From Tractidigestivibacter sp050946515 (GTDB lineage Bacteria; Actinomycetota; Coriobacteriia; Coriobacteriales; Atopobiaceae): a DNA stretch of 64,000 nucleotides. The stretch is from NCBI RefSeq assembly GCF_050946515.1, contig NZ_JBMNUX010000007.1, positions 62,001-126,000 of the forward strand. The letters run 5' to 3'. Below, piece by piece: positions 45,025 through 53,820 of the stretch; within the stretch, counting starts at the first letter, position 1; each line of letters opens with the position of its first letter. The position numbers were made by a program, and so were the translations under genes. The notes below the pieces were generated by a model. It did not search any database, was not told where the DNA came from, and saw only the letters and a program-made list of their open reading frames with translations.

Positions 45025-46409
45025 ACGGTCGTTTCGTTCCTGACATGAAGTCACCGCGCACCCCTGACAACGAGGAGCCGCCAGAGGAGCGTGCGAAGGA
45101 CTTCCGTCCTGTCGACAAGGGCTTTACCAAGGAGATGGCCATCGCAGAGGCCAATCGTTGCATGAACTGCAAGAAGCCGCTCTGCGTAGAGGGCTGCCCC
45201 GTCAACATCAAGATCCCTCAGTTCATCGAGAAGATCCGCGAGGAAGACTTCGGAGGGGCTCTGGACATCATCCACGAGGACTCGATGCTTCCCGCAATCT
45301 GCGGCCGCGTCTGCCCGCAGGAGAACCAGTGCGAGGGCAGGTGCGTCCGTGGCAAGAAGGGCGAGCCTGTTGCCATCGGCCAGCTGGAGCGCTTTGTTGG
45401 CGACCAGCCCGAGCTTGCCTCCAAGCCCAAGATGGCCCCCAAGAACGGCAAGAAGGTTGCCATCGTTGGCTCCGGCCCGTCCGGAATCACCTGCGCTGGC
45501 GAGCTTGCCCGCAAGGGCTTTGACGTCACCGTCTTCGAGGCCTTCTTCCGTGGCGGCGGCGTGCTCGTCTACGGCATCCCCGAGTTCCGTCTGCCCAAGG
45601 CAGTCGTCAAGCGCGAGATCGACGGTCTGGAGGACCTCGGCGTCAAGTTTGAGTACAACGCCGTCGTCGGCCGCATCACCGACGCGCAGGAGCTCTTCGA
45701 CAAGGGCTTCGACGCCATCTATGTCGCTACCGGCGCAGGACTCCCCAAGTTCCTGAACGTCCCCGGCGAGAACCTGCCCAACGTCTTCTTCGCGAACGAG
45801 TACCTCACCCGCGTGAACCTGATGAAGGCCAACAAGTTCCCCGAGTATGACACCCCCACCAAGCACGGTAAGAACGTTATCGTCTTCGGCGGCGGCAACG
45901 TTGCTATGGACGCTGTTCGTACCGCTAAGCGCCTGGGCGCCGAGCGCGCAATCATCGCGTATCGTCGTACCGAGGCCGAGATGCCCGCCCGTCGCGCTGA
46001 GCTTCACCACGCCAAGGCCGAGGGCGTCGAGGTCATGCCGCTCGTCTCGCCCGTCGAGTTCCTCGCCGGCGAGGACGGCAACGTCTGCGCTGTCCGCGTC
46101 CAGAAGATGGAGCTTGGCGAGCCCGACGCCTCCGGGCGCCGTCGCCCGATTCCCATCGAGGGCGCCATCGAGGAGATTCCTTGCGACGTCGCAATCTCCG
46201 CTATCGGCACCAACGCCAACCCCTTCGCCAAGATGATTGGCGACATCAAGCTCAACAAGTGGGGCTACATTGAGGCCGACGAGGAGGGTCGCACCTCCAA
46301 CCCGCGCATCTGGGCCGGCGGCGACATCGTCACTGGTTCCGCCACGGTCATCCTGGCCATGGGCGCAGGCAAGACCGCCGCTGCAAGCATCGCAAAGACG
46401 CTCGCGTAG
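45012..46409 (+). CDS. nfnB: NADPH-dependent glutamate-synthase-small-chain-like protein, NfnB-type subunit
   Basis: 465 aa. N-terminal [4Fe-4S] cysteine sets (RCMNCKKPLCVEGCPVNI; ICGRVCPQENQCEGRC) are followed by an FAD site (VAIVGSGPSGITCAGELA) and an NADPH site (IVFGGGNVAMDAVRTAKRL). The same family includes GltD, but the overlap with the nfnA-type gene identifies this as NfnB. Starts MPQVNGRFVPDMK with the ATG inside the end of nfnA, so translation is coupled. A terminator follows. Confidence 0.88.
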   Translation: MPQVNGRFVPDMKSPRTPDNEEPPEERAKDFRPVDKGFTKEMAIAEANRCMNCKKPLCVEGCPVNIKIPQFIEKIREEDFGGALDIIHEDSMLPAICGRVCPQENQCEGRCVRGKKGEPVAIGQLERFVGDQPELASKPKMAPKNGKKVAIVGSGPSGITCAGELARKGFDVTVFEAFFRGGGVLVYGIPEFRLPKAVVKREIDGLEDLGVKFEYNAVVGRITDAQELFDKGFDAIYVATGAGLPKFLNVPGENLPNVFFANEYLTRVNLMKANKFPEYDTPTKHGKNVIVFGGGNVAMDAVRTAKRLGAERAIIAYRRTEAEMPARRAELHHAKAEGVEVMPLVSPVEFLAGEDGNVCAVRVQKMELGEPDASGRRRPIPIEGAIEEIPCDVAISAIGTNANPFAKMIGDIKLNKWGYIEADEEGRTSNPRIWAGGDIVTGSATVILAMGAGKTAAASIAKTLA

Positions 46410-46433
46410 CTGGGCTGCTTTCACGCGCTGAGC

Positions 46434-46466
46434 AAGGCCCCGGAGCTTCGGCTTCGGGGCCTTTTT
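46434..46466 (+). terminator. Terminator after nfnAB
   Basis: AAGGCCCCG (46434-46442) and CGGGGCCTT (46455-46463) form a 9-bp stem with a 12-nt loop, then TTTTATG. Confidence 0.88.
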
Positions 46467-46527
46467 ATGCCGCGACCTTCTCGTCCCCTCGGCGCTTTCC
46501 TTTCGGTCCCGCCGCTCGGCCGGCTAG

Positions 46528-46886
46528 TCCCACACGACGAGGCGCCATTCTGTTGTGTGGGCCCGCCTTGGCCGGGCCGCCCGGAGGGTCCCGCACGACG
46601 CGTCGCGCGACCTGCGGGCTCTCCATGGACCCCCGCACGACGGCTGGGCCGCCCCCCGTTGTGTGGGAGTCGCGCGGCGGCCGAGCCCGGCTGCCCCACA
46701 CGACGGTCTCCCATACCTGCGCGTTCCCGCCACAGCCTCGCACAACGGAGAGGGGCCGGCGCCGCCGGTCCCACACAATGGGGCGGGCCTTTCGAGAAGC
46801 CCCTCAAGACCCGCACGACGGGGCTCGCGACCAGGGCAAACGCGCTCGACCCCCACACATCAGCAGCGAGCTAAACCCACACAATG
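46528..46886. repeat. Array of eleven dispersed CCCRCACRAYGG motifs
   Basis: Within 360 bp the 12-mer CCC(A/G)CAC(A/G)A(C/T)GG recurs near 46529, 46551 (inverted), 46590, 46632, 46656 (inverted), 46695, 46737, 46769, 46810, 46851 and 46876. Spacing is often 41-43 bp but not constant, and the sequence between copies is unrelated and very G+C-rich. Open frames cross it on both strands, but none has an SD or homology. It fills the gap downstream of nfnAB. Confidence 0.85.
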
Positions 46887-46937
46887 AAAGAGGGCCCTAG
46901 AGGAAAGAGGGTCCTAGAGGAAAGAGGGTCCTAGAGG
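46887..46937. repeat. 17-bp tandem repeat, three copies
   Basis: AAAGAGGGTCCTAGAGG is repeated three times in direct succession, the first copy with one change, immediately after the last motif of the dispersed array. The rest to 47144 has no convincing gene. Confidence 0.9.
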
Positions 46938-47144
46938 AGACGCAGTCACGTGGAGAGCTCTCGCAACAATGGAGGTCCTAGCCCAAAATCCGTCCCAAGA
47001 AGCCCTGAAACCTCCCCCAGCCAACGGAAGACCAAGGAATCTTCTGTGACCGGAGGAGGTTTCCATGGGGCGAGGTGGCTCGCGATCGAGAGGGGGAAGC
47101 GACCGCGAGATGGTCACGCTGAAAGACGGGCAGGGCGAGAAGAC

Positions 47145-47336
47145 CTAGAACAGGTGGTAATGCACGGGCGGCTTTGTAAACATGTGACCCACGCACACGG
47201 CAAACATGGCTGCGAAGGTCACAATTCCGAGGGCGTAGAGACCCGTCCCCTCCTCGGACATGACAACGACCCATACCATCAGCAGCACCGCGAACAGGAC
47301 GGCAAGTATAACGCTGACGATGCTCTTGGCACTCAT
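47145..47336 (-). CDS. Small two-helix membrane protein
   Basis: 63 aa with a perfect SD (TAAGGAGGCTGCC) before its ATG. Two hydrophobic segments are clear: IVSVILAVLFAVLLMVWVVV (about 6-25) and LYALGIVTFAAMFAVCVGHMF (about 33-53), with a short acidic loop (MSEEGTG) between and a His-rich C-terminal tail. No family is recognised. Likely a real small membrane protein. Confidence 0.7.
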   Translation of the reverse strand: MSAKSIVSVILAVLFAVLLMVWVVVMSEEGTGLYALGIVTFAAMFAVCVGHMFTKPPVHYHLF

Positions 47337-47475
47337 GGCAGCCTCCTTACCGAGAACCCTTCAACTTGATAATCCCCAAGTTAGATAAAGAATCGGTAAA
47401 GCAAGCGTCACGATTCGGGCAACTTTTCGCATAAAAACCTGCCGCGCGCCAGCACTAGCCGCCGCGCGCCCCGCA

Positions 47476-48471
47476 CTACTCCAGCGGGGGCATCGGCTTC
47501 CAGCTGGGATCATGCAGTACGCGCTTGGAATCGCGATATCCGGCCCAAAGCCTCTTCCAGCCGCTGCCAAAGTTCTTGCGGTCAACCATCAGCAGGCGAA
47601 GGACTTCCTTCGCAAACGAGAGGAACGTTCCAAAGCCATAGCCCACAGGGTTGTAGTCGCCGTAAAGCTTGAAGTAACGCGCCATGCACCCACGATTTCG
47701 CATGATGTAGAACCGCGTCATGTCAGAGGTCGACGAAATCTGGCGCACGCCAGAAGCCCCTACCTCTTGGTGGCGCACTTCTCGCGTGCGGCGCAAGATG
47801 AAGTCAGGGACCAAGACGGGCTGCGTCACCTTGCTGGCGAGATAGCCGTAGATTGCGTCGTCGTAGTAGATGAAGAAGCGGTAGTCGGGCAGGCCGATCT
47901 TCTGTACCACGCGGCGGCGGAAAAGCCCGCCTTCAAAGCACATCACGTTGACATCGATGTGGTCGGCGCCGTTGAAGCCCGCGCGCGAAAGCGGGTTGTA
48001 GATGCAGAGCGGCACCACAAAATGATGCTGCCAGAAGAAAGGGGTGCCGTCGTAGTCATAGCGCTGCCCTTGGATAACGTCGTAGCGGTCTGTCCAGGCG
48101 TCTAGCCGGTCAAGCGCCTCGGGGAGCACCGCAACGTCGTCGTCCATAAGCCAGAACCACTCGGCGCCGAGCTCGTAGGCACGGCGAACGCCCTCGGAAA
48201 AGCCGCCGGACCCGCCGGTGTTCTCCTTTTGCGGGTCGTAGCACACGCGAGAAGTGCCGCCATCAGAATCGACCTGGTCGACCGTGCTCCCCCACTGCCC
48301 ATTCATGCGCTGGGCAAAATCTGAAACCATCTGGGCCGTCTTTGGAGAGTTCTCGTTGTCGACCACCACGACACGCCATGGCGCCTGGGTCAGCTGAAGA
48401 ATCGAATTAAACAGGACTGAAAGGAGCTCCTGTCGCTTGAAGGTTACGATTACTATTGCAAGACGGTCCAT
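47476..48471 (-). CDS. Family 2 glycosyltransferase, galactofuranosyl/rhamnosyl-type
   Basis: 331 aa GT-A enzyme. LAIVIVTFKRQELL is the N-terminal Rossmann strand; ENTGGSGGFSEGVRRAYELG and WFWLMDDDVAVLPEAL (DDD metal-binding motif) are typical of the GlfT2-like GT2 subgroup. No membrane segments. ATG 48471 is chosen from domain extent; the SD is weak, and the very long upstream open frame is a shadow of the divergent glycosyltransferase. Presumably acts in surface polysaccharide synthesis with its neighbours. Confidence 0.85.
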   Translation of the reverse strand: MDRLAIVIVTFKRQELLSVLFNSILQLTQAPWRVVVVDNENSPKTAQMVSDFAQRMNGQWGSTVDQVDSDGGTSRVCYDPQKENTGGSGGFSEGVRRAYELGAEWFWLMDDDVAVLPEALDRLDAWTDRYDVIQGQRYDYDGTPFFWQHHFVVPLCIYNPLSRAGFNGADHIDVNVMCFEGGLFRRRVVQKIGLPDYRFFIYYDDAIYGYLASKVTQPVLVPDFILRRTREVRHQEVGASGVRQISSTSDMTRFYIMRNRGCMARYFKLYGDYNPVGYGFGTFLSFAKEVLRLLMVDRKNFGSGWKRLWAGYRDSKRVLHDPSWKPMPPLE

Positions 48472-48594
48472 AGGTCCAATCCATACGTTTGGTGCTCTTG
48501 CGCATGGCGACCCCGTGACGGGGCAGCCGCTCATTTCACTTATTATAGGGGAGGCCGCTGCCCCATAAGAGGAGCGGGCGGGCAAGGAGGGCAT

Positions 48595-49731
48595 GTGAAC
48601 ACAAACACGAACGTCGTACACAAGGTATCGGTCATCGTTCCCGTCTGCAACGTGGAGCGCTATCTTGACCAGTGCCTCACAAGCATCGAGCTCCAGCCGT
48701 TCAAGAACTTGGAAATCATCTGCCTGAATGACGGCTCGAAGGACGGCTCCCTCAAGATCATGCAGCGTCACGCAGTCGCTGACCAGCGCGTTGTCGTGGT
48801 CGACAAGGAAAATGAGGGCTACGGCGCAACCTGCAACCGAGGCATCAACATGGCAACCGGAGACTACGTCTCCATCGTCGAGCCGGACGACTACCTGACG
48901 GGAGACATGTACGGCGACCTCTTGAGCTTTGCCGACTCCCTCGAAGGACCCGTGGACGTGATTGAGTCTTCCTATTGGCGCATCTTTGAGTCGGGCACCG
49001 CCAACGAGCTGCGCGTCCTTTGCCCCTATCATGACCGCGTGAACCCCCCGAGCCAGCCTTTCTCGATTGGGGACGGCCATCAGCTGCTTGAGCACCACCC
49101 CTCTATCTGGACGGCCCTCTACCGCAAGGCATGGCTGGACGAGAAGGGCATTCGCTTTAACGAATACCCCGGAGCTGGCTGGGCAGACAACCCGTTCCTG
49201 ATTGAGACGCTCTGCCAGACCGACCGCATCGCGTACGTGAACAAGCCGTACTACAACTACCGAGAAGACACGGAAGAGAAGGCCATCGCCTACGCGAAGC
49301 GCAACCCGCTGATGCCGCTTGAGCGCTGGAACGACATGCAGGACATCGTGGAGCGCCTTGGGGTGACAGACCGCCGCGTGCTTGCCGCGCAAACCAAGCG
49401 AGCGATGACGTATTGCGGGACGACAATCGAGTCCGTCGGGCTTGACTACCCGGGCGTCCACGATGCGGTTACCCATATCTACCAGCGGCTCGATTACGAC
49501 CTAGTGATGGAGCAGCCGCTGGTGACCGTCGAGCAGAAGAAGCTCTACTGCCGGCTCATCGGACGGCCCGAGCCAAACATCTCGAGACTGGGCATGGTCC
49601 CGACCCTTCTCAGCGAGGGAGTCTACCGGCTGTCGCACACTAACATGCGCTACACGTGGCTTTCCGTGAAGAGCTTCTTTGGCCACCGCAGGGCGCGCGC
49701 CGGGCAGCAAATCACGCAGATTGAGGATTAG
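48595..49731 (+). CDS. Family 2 glycosyltransferase (WcaA/EpsH type)
   Basis: 378 aa, GTG start at 48595 after AAGGAGGGCAT. N-terminal GT-A domain: VSVIVPVCNVERYLDQCLTS, CLNDGSKDGS and VEPDDYLTGDMYGDLL (metal-binding DxD-type). The middle, SIWTALYRKAWLDEKGIRFNE, is common in capsule/exopolysaccharide transferases. C-terminus is unassigned. Divergent from the 47476-48471 transferase; convergent with 49860-50930. Confidence 0.88.
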   Translation: MNTNTNVVHKVSVIVPVCNVERYLDQCLTSIELQPFKNLEIICLNDGSKDGSLKIMQRHAVADQRVVVVDKENEGYGATCNRGINMATGDYVSIVEPDDYLTGDMYGDLLSFADSLEGPVDVIESSYWRIFESGTANELRVLCPYHDRVNPPSQPFSIGDGHQLLEHHPSIWTALYRKAWLDEKGIRFNEYPGAGWADNPFLIETLCQTDRIAYVNKPYYNYREDTEEKAIAYAKRNPLMPLERWNDMQDIVERLGVTDRRVLAAQTKRAMTYCGTTIESVGLDYPGVHDAVTHIYQRLDYDLVMEQPLVTVEQKKLYCRLIGRPEPNISRLGMVPTLLSEGVYRLSHTNMRYTWLSVKSFFGHRRARAGQQITQIED

Positions 49732-49802
49732 CGACCGATAAGGGCGGTCACTTGTCGCAAGGAGCATGGGACGCCGCTCATATACGCCTAGTCGAGAGAT
49801 CA

Positions 49803-49842
49803 AAGAGCCGCTGGTCAGACGCATGTCTGGTCAGCGGCTCTT
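49803..49842. terminator. Bidirectional terminator between convergent glycosyltransferase genes
   Basis: AAGAGCCGCTG (49803-49813) and CAGCGGCTCTT (49832-49842) form an 11-bp perfect stem, with an inner CAGAC/GTCTG stem. T-rich sequence follows on the plus strand (CTCGTTTG) and the minus strand (TGATCTCTC is poorer). Confidence 0.75.
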
Positions 49843-49859
49843 CTCGTTTGCCTCTTGCC

Positions 49860-50930
49860 CTAGAGCATCGCGCAGAAGGGCGGAGCGGAAGGGCCGCGGC
49901 GAACGAGCGCCGCAAGATAACCTTCGGTATACGCAAGGTCAGCATTTCCAGATTTGATGGGCGCCTGCATCGCCTTGGCGCCAACGCCTCGCGGACGGGC
50001 AACGTTTGCAGCAAGCTGGGCTCGGTCAGAGGCCACGATCTCGCGAACCACGCGACGGCGCTCGGAGGGAGAAAGGCCCGACCTGTTTGAGCACACGTTC
50101 ATGATGCAATCGACCAAGCACTCAAAATAACGACTCTGAATCATGCCCATGCTGGCAGCGTCGCCGTCCAGGCCCCAATGGTGATACAGGTCAACGAGTC
50201 GCCCGTAGCTGCGCTCAAGAGACTGGTAGTCGCTGGTGAAGAAGCCAAACTTGGCAAAAGCGGAGCTGTCCGCAACGTGATAGTGCACCTGCCCCGTAAC
50301 TCCTACACGAGAGACGTCGTACAGGTATCCCAAAACGAACGGCAGCTTGTCTCCCTCTTCGGAAGAAAAACGGAGGGAGAGCTGCTCAACCCGATCGCGC
50401 AAAAACAGCTTCGCGCAGGGCACAGAGAGCTGATTTGCCTCAAAGAGCTGCCATGCCTCAGCACGGAAATCCTGCTGCGTGGCATACAGACGCTGAGGCT
50501 GGTTCACGGTCTTCTCTGAGACGCGGCGCTTATCTCCAGAATCCGAAACGATGGAGAAGCCCGACATCACAAGCTCGAGCTTGCTCTTCTCTGCAGGCTC
50601 AACAAGATCCGCCAGCATCGACGCATCCGACCAGCCATCAGCATCGAAGAACATCAGGTACTTGCCTCGCGCGTGGGAGATGCCCAAGTCCATGGCGGCT
50701 GCCACGCCTGCGCCATCCGTCCGATACAGCGAAATGGTAAGGTCGCGCTCCGCCATTGACTCAACGAGCCGCATAGTCCCATCGCGCGACCCGTCGTCCA
50801 CGACGATCGTTTCGTGATCTTTGATGCTCTGGCTCTGGATGCTCTCAATCGCCCTACGAATAGTTGCGGCACTATTGTTCGAGACGATGATCACCGACAC
50901 CAATGGAGATGTACGCCCATCATACGGCAT
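49860..50930 (-). CDS. Family 2 glycosyltransferase
   Basis: 356 aa by the start chosen here. GT-A motifs: LVSVIIVSNNSAATIRRAIES, VVDDGSRDGT and YLMFFDADGWSDASML (DxD). The C-terminal 150 residues have no family I can name. ATG 50930 (MPYDGRTSP) is preferred because a candidate promoter -10 lies at 50984-50989, leaving the longer ATG 50981 upstream of the expected transcript start; 50981 remains possible. No SD is strong. Confidence 0.82.
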   Translation of the reverse strand: MPYDGRTSPLVSVIIVSNNSAATIRRAIESIQSQSIKDHETIVVDDGSRDGTMRLVESMAERDLTISLYRTDGAGVAAAMDLGISHARGKYLMFFDADGWSDASMLADLVEPAEKSKLELVMSGFSIVSDSGDKRRVSEKTVNQPQRLYATQQDFRAEAWQLFEANQLSVPCAKLFLRDRVEQLSLRFSSEEGDKLPFVLGYLYDVSRVGVTGQVHYHVADSSAFAKFGFFTSDYQSLERSYGRLVDLYHHWGLDGDAASMGMIQSRYFECLVDCIMNVCSNRSGLSPSERRRVVREIVASDRAQLAANVARPRGVGAKAMQAPIKSGNADLAYTEGYLAALVRRGPSAPPFCAML

Positions 50931-50983
50931 GCTCGGCTGAAACTCCCCCCAGCAGTTCCCAATGGCAAGACCATGTCGCATTT

Positions 50984-51018
50984 AGAATATCAACCGTTCG
51001 TGGAGCGTCAGTGACGCT
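50984..51018 (-). promoter_or_regulatory. Candidate promoter and palindrome upstream of the glycosyltransferase
   Basis: Minus strand: CTGACG (51006-51011), a 16-bp spacer and TATTCT (50984-50989). A perfect palindrome AGCGTCA-G-TGACGCT (51004-51018) overlaps the -35 and could be an operator. Confidence 0.4.
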
Positions 51019-51150
51019 TTGACCTGACATGGATTTTACAAAAGAAAGACGCACTTTCCCCGCTCGACGTCCATTCCAGACCATTGAACGAACAAACCGC
51101 AGGTCAGACCCACAGTTTTTTGTTTGGTCGACGCAGGTTTGCCGCAGTTG

Positions 51151-51924
51151 CTAGCTTTGGACCAACGTGCCAACGGAGAGGCCCAGCGAAACTTGGTCAA
51201 TCAGCTTTCTACCTGTTGATGCTCCGCTGTCATCTACCTCGTCTGTCGTCGGCGCGTCGATGCGCTGCAAATTGTCCGTCCCAGCGGAGTTGACCTTCTC
51301 GGCAAGGTCGAGGAGCCCCGTGGAGTCCATGTCGGTATAGATGGACGCCAAGAAATCGGAGGCACGGCTCACAAGCGAGCTCGCCCCCATGCCAGAAAGA
51401 GAGGCCACCTCGTCCCAGACGTCGCTTGTCGAGACTATCACGTGCGAGATGGAGATGTTGGTCGCAGACACGACGGGCGAGACGCATGCCTTTGCGCCGG
51501 ACGCGTTGAAAAGCTCGCCCAGCGTTTGCTCGGTTCCGTTATAGGTAACCGCCGTCTCCACGGGAATCGAAACGAGCGATCCAGTATTTGTTGTCGCGTC
51601 AAAGACGAGCAGCTCGGCGGACACAAGCGTCGTTCCGCCGGAGTCGGTGCTGTTCAGAGTGTCGGAGGTCAAGAGGAGCACGTTCGTGAATGTGTCCGAC
51701 GATGTTTGATAGCCAAGGTCGGAGACGGAGCTGGCCGAGTTGATAGACGAGCTGAGACCCGAGTCTCCAAGGTGGGATTCCGCCTGCGCGCGGCTCCACA
51801 GCGAGCTCACGATTATGGCCGTACCGATAAACACGGCCGCGATGACAGCAAGGGCGATCTGGGTGCGGTGCGGGTTTTCCTTTGGGACGTCGGTCCTTTC
51901 AAAACGCTCACGCTGATGCGGCAT
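51151..51924 (-). CDS. LytR-CpsA-Psr-like membrane-anchored protein (divergent)
   Basis: 257 aa. A short cytosolic tail, one membrane helix (IALAVIAAVFIGTAIIVSSLW, about 22-42; the run is kept short here) and an extracellular domain. The segment NVLLLTSDTLNSTDSGG ... ELLVFDATTNTGSLVSIPVETAV ... LGELFNASGA has the strand order of the LCP domain that attaches glycopolymers to peptidoglycan, but the catalytic arginines (usual R-D and PRD motifs) are missing. It may be an inactive paralogue. SD GGGGGAGCGCA. Confidence 0.55.
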   Translation of the reverse strand: MPHQRERFERTDVPKENPHRTQIALAVIAAVFIGTAIIVSSLWSRAQAESHLGDSGLSSSINSASSVSDLGYQTSSDTFTNVLLLTSDTLNSTDSGGTTLVSAELLVFDATTNTGSLVSIPVETAVTYNGTEQTLGELFNASGAKACVSPVVSATNISISHVIVSTSDVWDEVASLSGMGASSLVSRASDFLASIYTDMDSTGLLDLAEKVNSAGTDNLQRIDAPTTDEVDDSGASTGRKLIDQVSLGLSVGTLVQS

Positions 51925-51981
51925 TGCGCTCCCCCTTCCATCTTTGTTGCGCCCGCAGCGAAAAAGGCAGGGAGCGCACTT

Positions 51982-52920
51982 CTAGAAGAGCATACCTGAA
52001 GCGCTCACAACAAGTCCGGCAAGCACGCTGACGGCGTATATCGCAAGGGTAATCGCTATGTTTTCTCGAGGATGAGGGTTCGTGCGATAGAGAACGAGAA
52101 GGCCGACGCCTCCGGCAGAGAGAAGCCCCGCCATCATCGGACCAGCCGCCAAGACGCCGTCAAGATAGAGCTCGGCGATGGTGACCGAGGCTCCGCAGTT
52201 GGGTATGAGCCCCACAAGCGCCGCGACCAGCGTTGCCCTAACGGGATGCTGTGACACGAGGCTTGCAACCGTGTCCTGCCCCACGCCCTCGATGAGAAGA
52301 CCGAACAGGAGCGTGATCAGGAAAATGAAGCCGAGCACCTGGACGGTATGGATGGCTGCCGCGCGCACGATTGACAGCTTCCCATGCCCATGACCATGGT
52401 CATGGCCTGCGTGGCCCGCGCGGCCGGCTTCCTCTCGACCCTCGCCCTCCTCATCGCAATGGCAGTGAGAGCGCTCGCAGAGGTCGTGGATGTGAGGGTG
52501 GATTCCGTCGACCTTGCGCAGGGCGCGCAGGACAAGGTCCACCACAAGCCCCACGACGATGCCCATCACCATCTTGACCGCAAGGATCTTGAGCAGCTGA
52601 GGGACCGGCTCTTGGTGAGCGATGAAAACAGGAATCAACTCGTCAGACGTCGAAAGGATCACCGCCATGAGCGTGCCCACCGTCACAATGCCGGCCGAAT
52701 AGAGCGTCGCCGCCATGGCCGAGAAGCCGCACTGCGGAAGCACGCCGAGAGCGCCGCCGATGAGGGGCCCGTAATGGCCCGCACGCGAAACAAGGCGTTC
52801 CATCTTGCCGCTGGTGGTGTGCTCGAGCGCCTCCATCGCCAGATAGGTAAGGAACAGAAATGGCACGAGCTCAAGCGTGTCTATTGCTGAGTCGATTAGA
52901 ACGTCTACGAACAGGTTCAA
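51982..52920 (-). CDS. Putative ten-helix heavy-metal permease (ArsP_2/DUF-type)
   Basis: 312 aa, about ten membrane segments in two related halves. The paired motifs GVLPQCGFSAMAATLYSAG and GLIPNCGASVTIAELYLDG place one Cys in each half, as in ArsP_2/permease proteins proposed to move metals or metalloids. The central cytosolic loop is His-rich (HPHIHDLCERSHCHCDE; HAGHDHGHGHG), suited to metal binding. TTG 52920 follows GGAGGATGCACAC. Substrate (manganese, arsenic or other) is not shown. Confidence 0.75.
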   Translation of the reverse strand: MNLFVDVLIDSAIDTLELVPFLFLTYLAMEALEHTTSGKMERLVSRAGHYGPLIGGALGVLPQCGFSAMAATLYSAGIVTVGTLMAVILSTSDELIPVFIAHQEPVPQLLKILAVKMVMGIVVGLVVDLVLRALRKVDGIHPHIHDLCERSHCHCDEEGEGREEAGRAGHAGHDHGHGHGKLSIVRAAAIHTVQVLGFIFLITLLFGLLIEGVGQDTVASLVSQHPVRATLVAALVGLIPNCGASVTIAELYLDGVLAAGPMMAGLLSAGGVGLLVLYRTNPHPRENIAITLAIYAVSVLAGLVVSASGMLF

Positions 52921-52959
52921 GTGTGCATCCTCCGATAAGCGTGAATACTCTCCTCGTAT

Positions 52960-53820
52960 CTATTCCCACGAGCGGAGCAGCCCTTCGGGGAATTCGACAC
53001 CGACAAAGGTGAGCCCCTTAGCCGGGGCGCACGGACCCGCGGCGCGTCGATCACGTGCCGCGAGCGCAAGGGCTACCCAAGCCGCATCCCTGTGGCCTCG
53101 CCCCACCTCCACAAGGGTTCCCGCAATCGTGCGCACCATGTTGTGCAAGAACGCATTTCCACAGACGTCGATCGCAACGAGGGGCTCTCCCGCCTCTTCG
53201 ACACGAGAGACGTCAACGGAGAGAAGGTCGCGAACGGTCGTCTTTCCCTCCGCAGAGGAAGCCTTGCAGAAGCTCTTGAAGTCATGCTCCCCTACCAAGC
53301 ACCGAGCAGCTTCGTTCATTGCGTCGACGTCCAAGGAGCCCCGATACCACCAGGCGTGGTCCCACGACAGAACAGGGCGGGCCTCACCCGAAGAGATTCT
53401 GTAGCGATACCTGCGAGAGGTGGCGTCAAAGCGCGCCGAGAAGAGGGCGTCCGAGCGCAGCAGCGCACGAATTGAGATGTCGTCGGGCGTGAGCGCGACA
53501 AGGGAGCGGAGCAACGACCTTCCAGGTCGCTCAAGTTCCTCTACGCTGACGGGAACGCTCACGTACTGGTCAAGCGCGTGCACGCCCGCATCGGTTCTGC
53601 CAGCGCAGACCAGCTCACACGGCCGGCGGAAAATGGTCTCCAAGGCGTGGCGCAGCTCCCCCTCAACCGTGCGCTGCCCTGGCTGCTCGGCAAACCCGCT
53701 GAAGCCAGCCCCTCGATAGCCAAGTCGAACCACGAGCGTGCCTGCCGCAGGGGCACCATTGACCAAAGGCATGTCGCGCTCTTCTCGTGAGGGGCGCGAG
53801 ATGATTTTTTCAATCGGCAC
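52960..53820 (-). CDS. truA: tRNA pseudouridine synthase A
   Basis: Makes pseudouridine at positions 38-40 of tRNAs. 286 aa with the catalytic Asp77 in CAGRTDAGVHA; SRRYRYRI and HDFKSFCKASS are further conserved blocks, and NAFLHNMVRTIAGTLVEVG is the C-terminal signature. GTG 53820 is chosen because AAGGAGG lies six bases upstream; an internal ATG 16 codons later has no SD. It is downstream of rplQ, a common actinobacterial order, but a terminator lies between. Confidence 0.93.
   Translation of the reverse strand: MPIEKIISRPSREERDMPLVNGAPAAGTLVVRLGYRGAGFSGFAEQPGQRTVEGELRHALETIFRRPCELVCAGRTDAGVHALDQYVSVPVSVEELERPGRSLLRSLVALTPDDISIRALLRSDALFSARFDATSRRYRYRISSGEARPVLSWDHAWWYRGSLDVDAMNEAARCLVGEHDFKSFCKASSAEGKTTVRDLLSVDVSRVEEAGEPLVAIDVCGNAFLHNMVRTIAGTLVEVGRGHRDAAWVALALAARDRRAAGPCAPAKGLTFVGVEFPEGLLRSWE

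Noticed and set aside
46528..46886. CRISPR array in the repeat-rich gap after nfnAB
   Set aside because: The repeats are only about 12 bp, occur in both orientations with uneven spacing, and no cas genes are present in the window.
46421..46900. Several overlapping ORFs of 90-145 codons on both strands through the motif array
   Set aside because: Very G+C-rich sequence yields long chance frames; none has an SD, recognisable domain or consistent codon bias.
47066..47149. 27-codon ORF behind a good SD (GGAGGAGG)
   Set aside because: It overlaps the end of the small membrane protein gene on the other strand, and its composition (Gly/Arg/Ser) is that of non-coding GC-rich DNA; the SD could be chance.
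48472..49476. Long N-terminal extension of the 47476-48471 glycosyltransferase
   Set aside because: The extension lies antisense to the divergent glycosyltransferase gene, and homology to GT2 enzymes begins only at ATG 48471.
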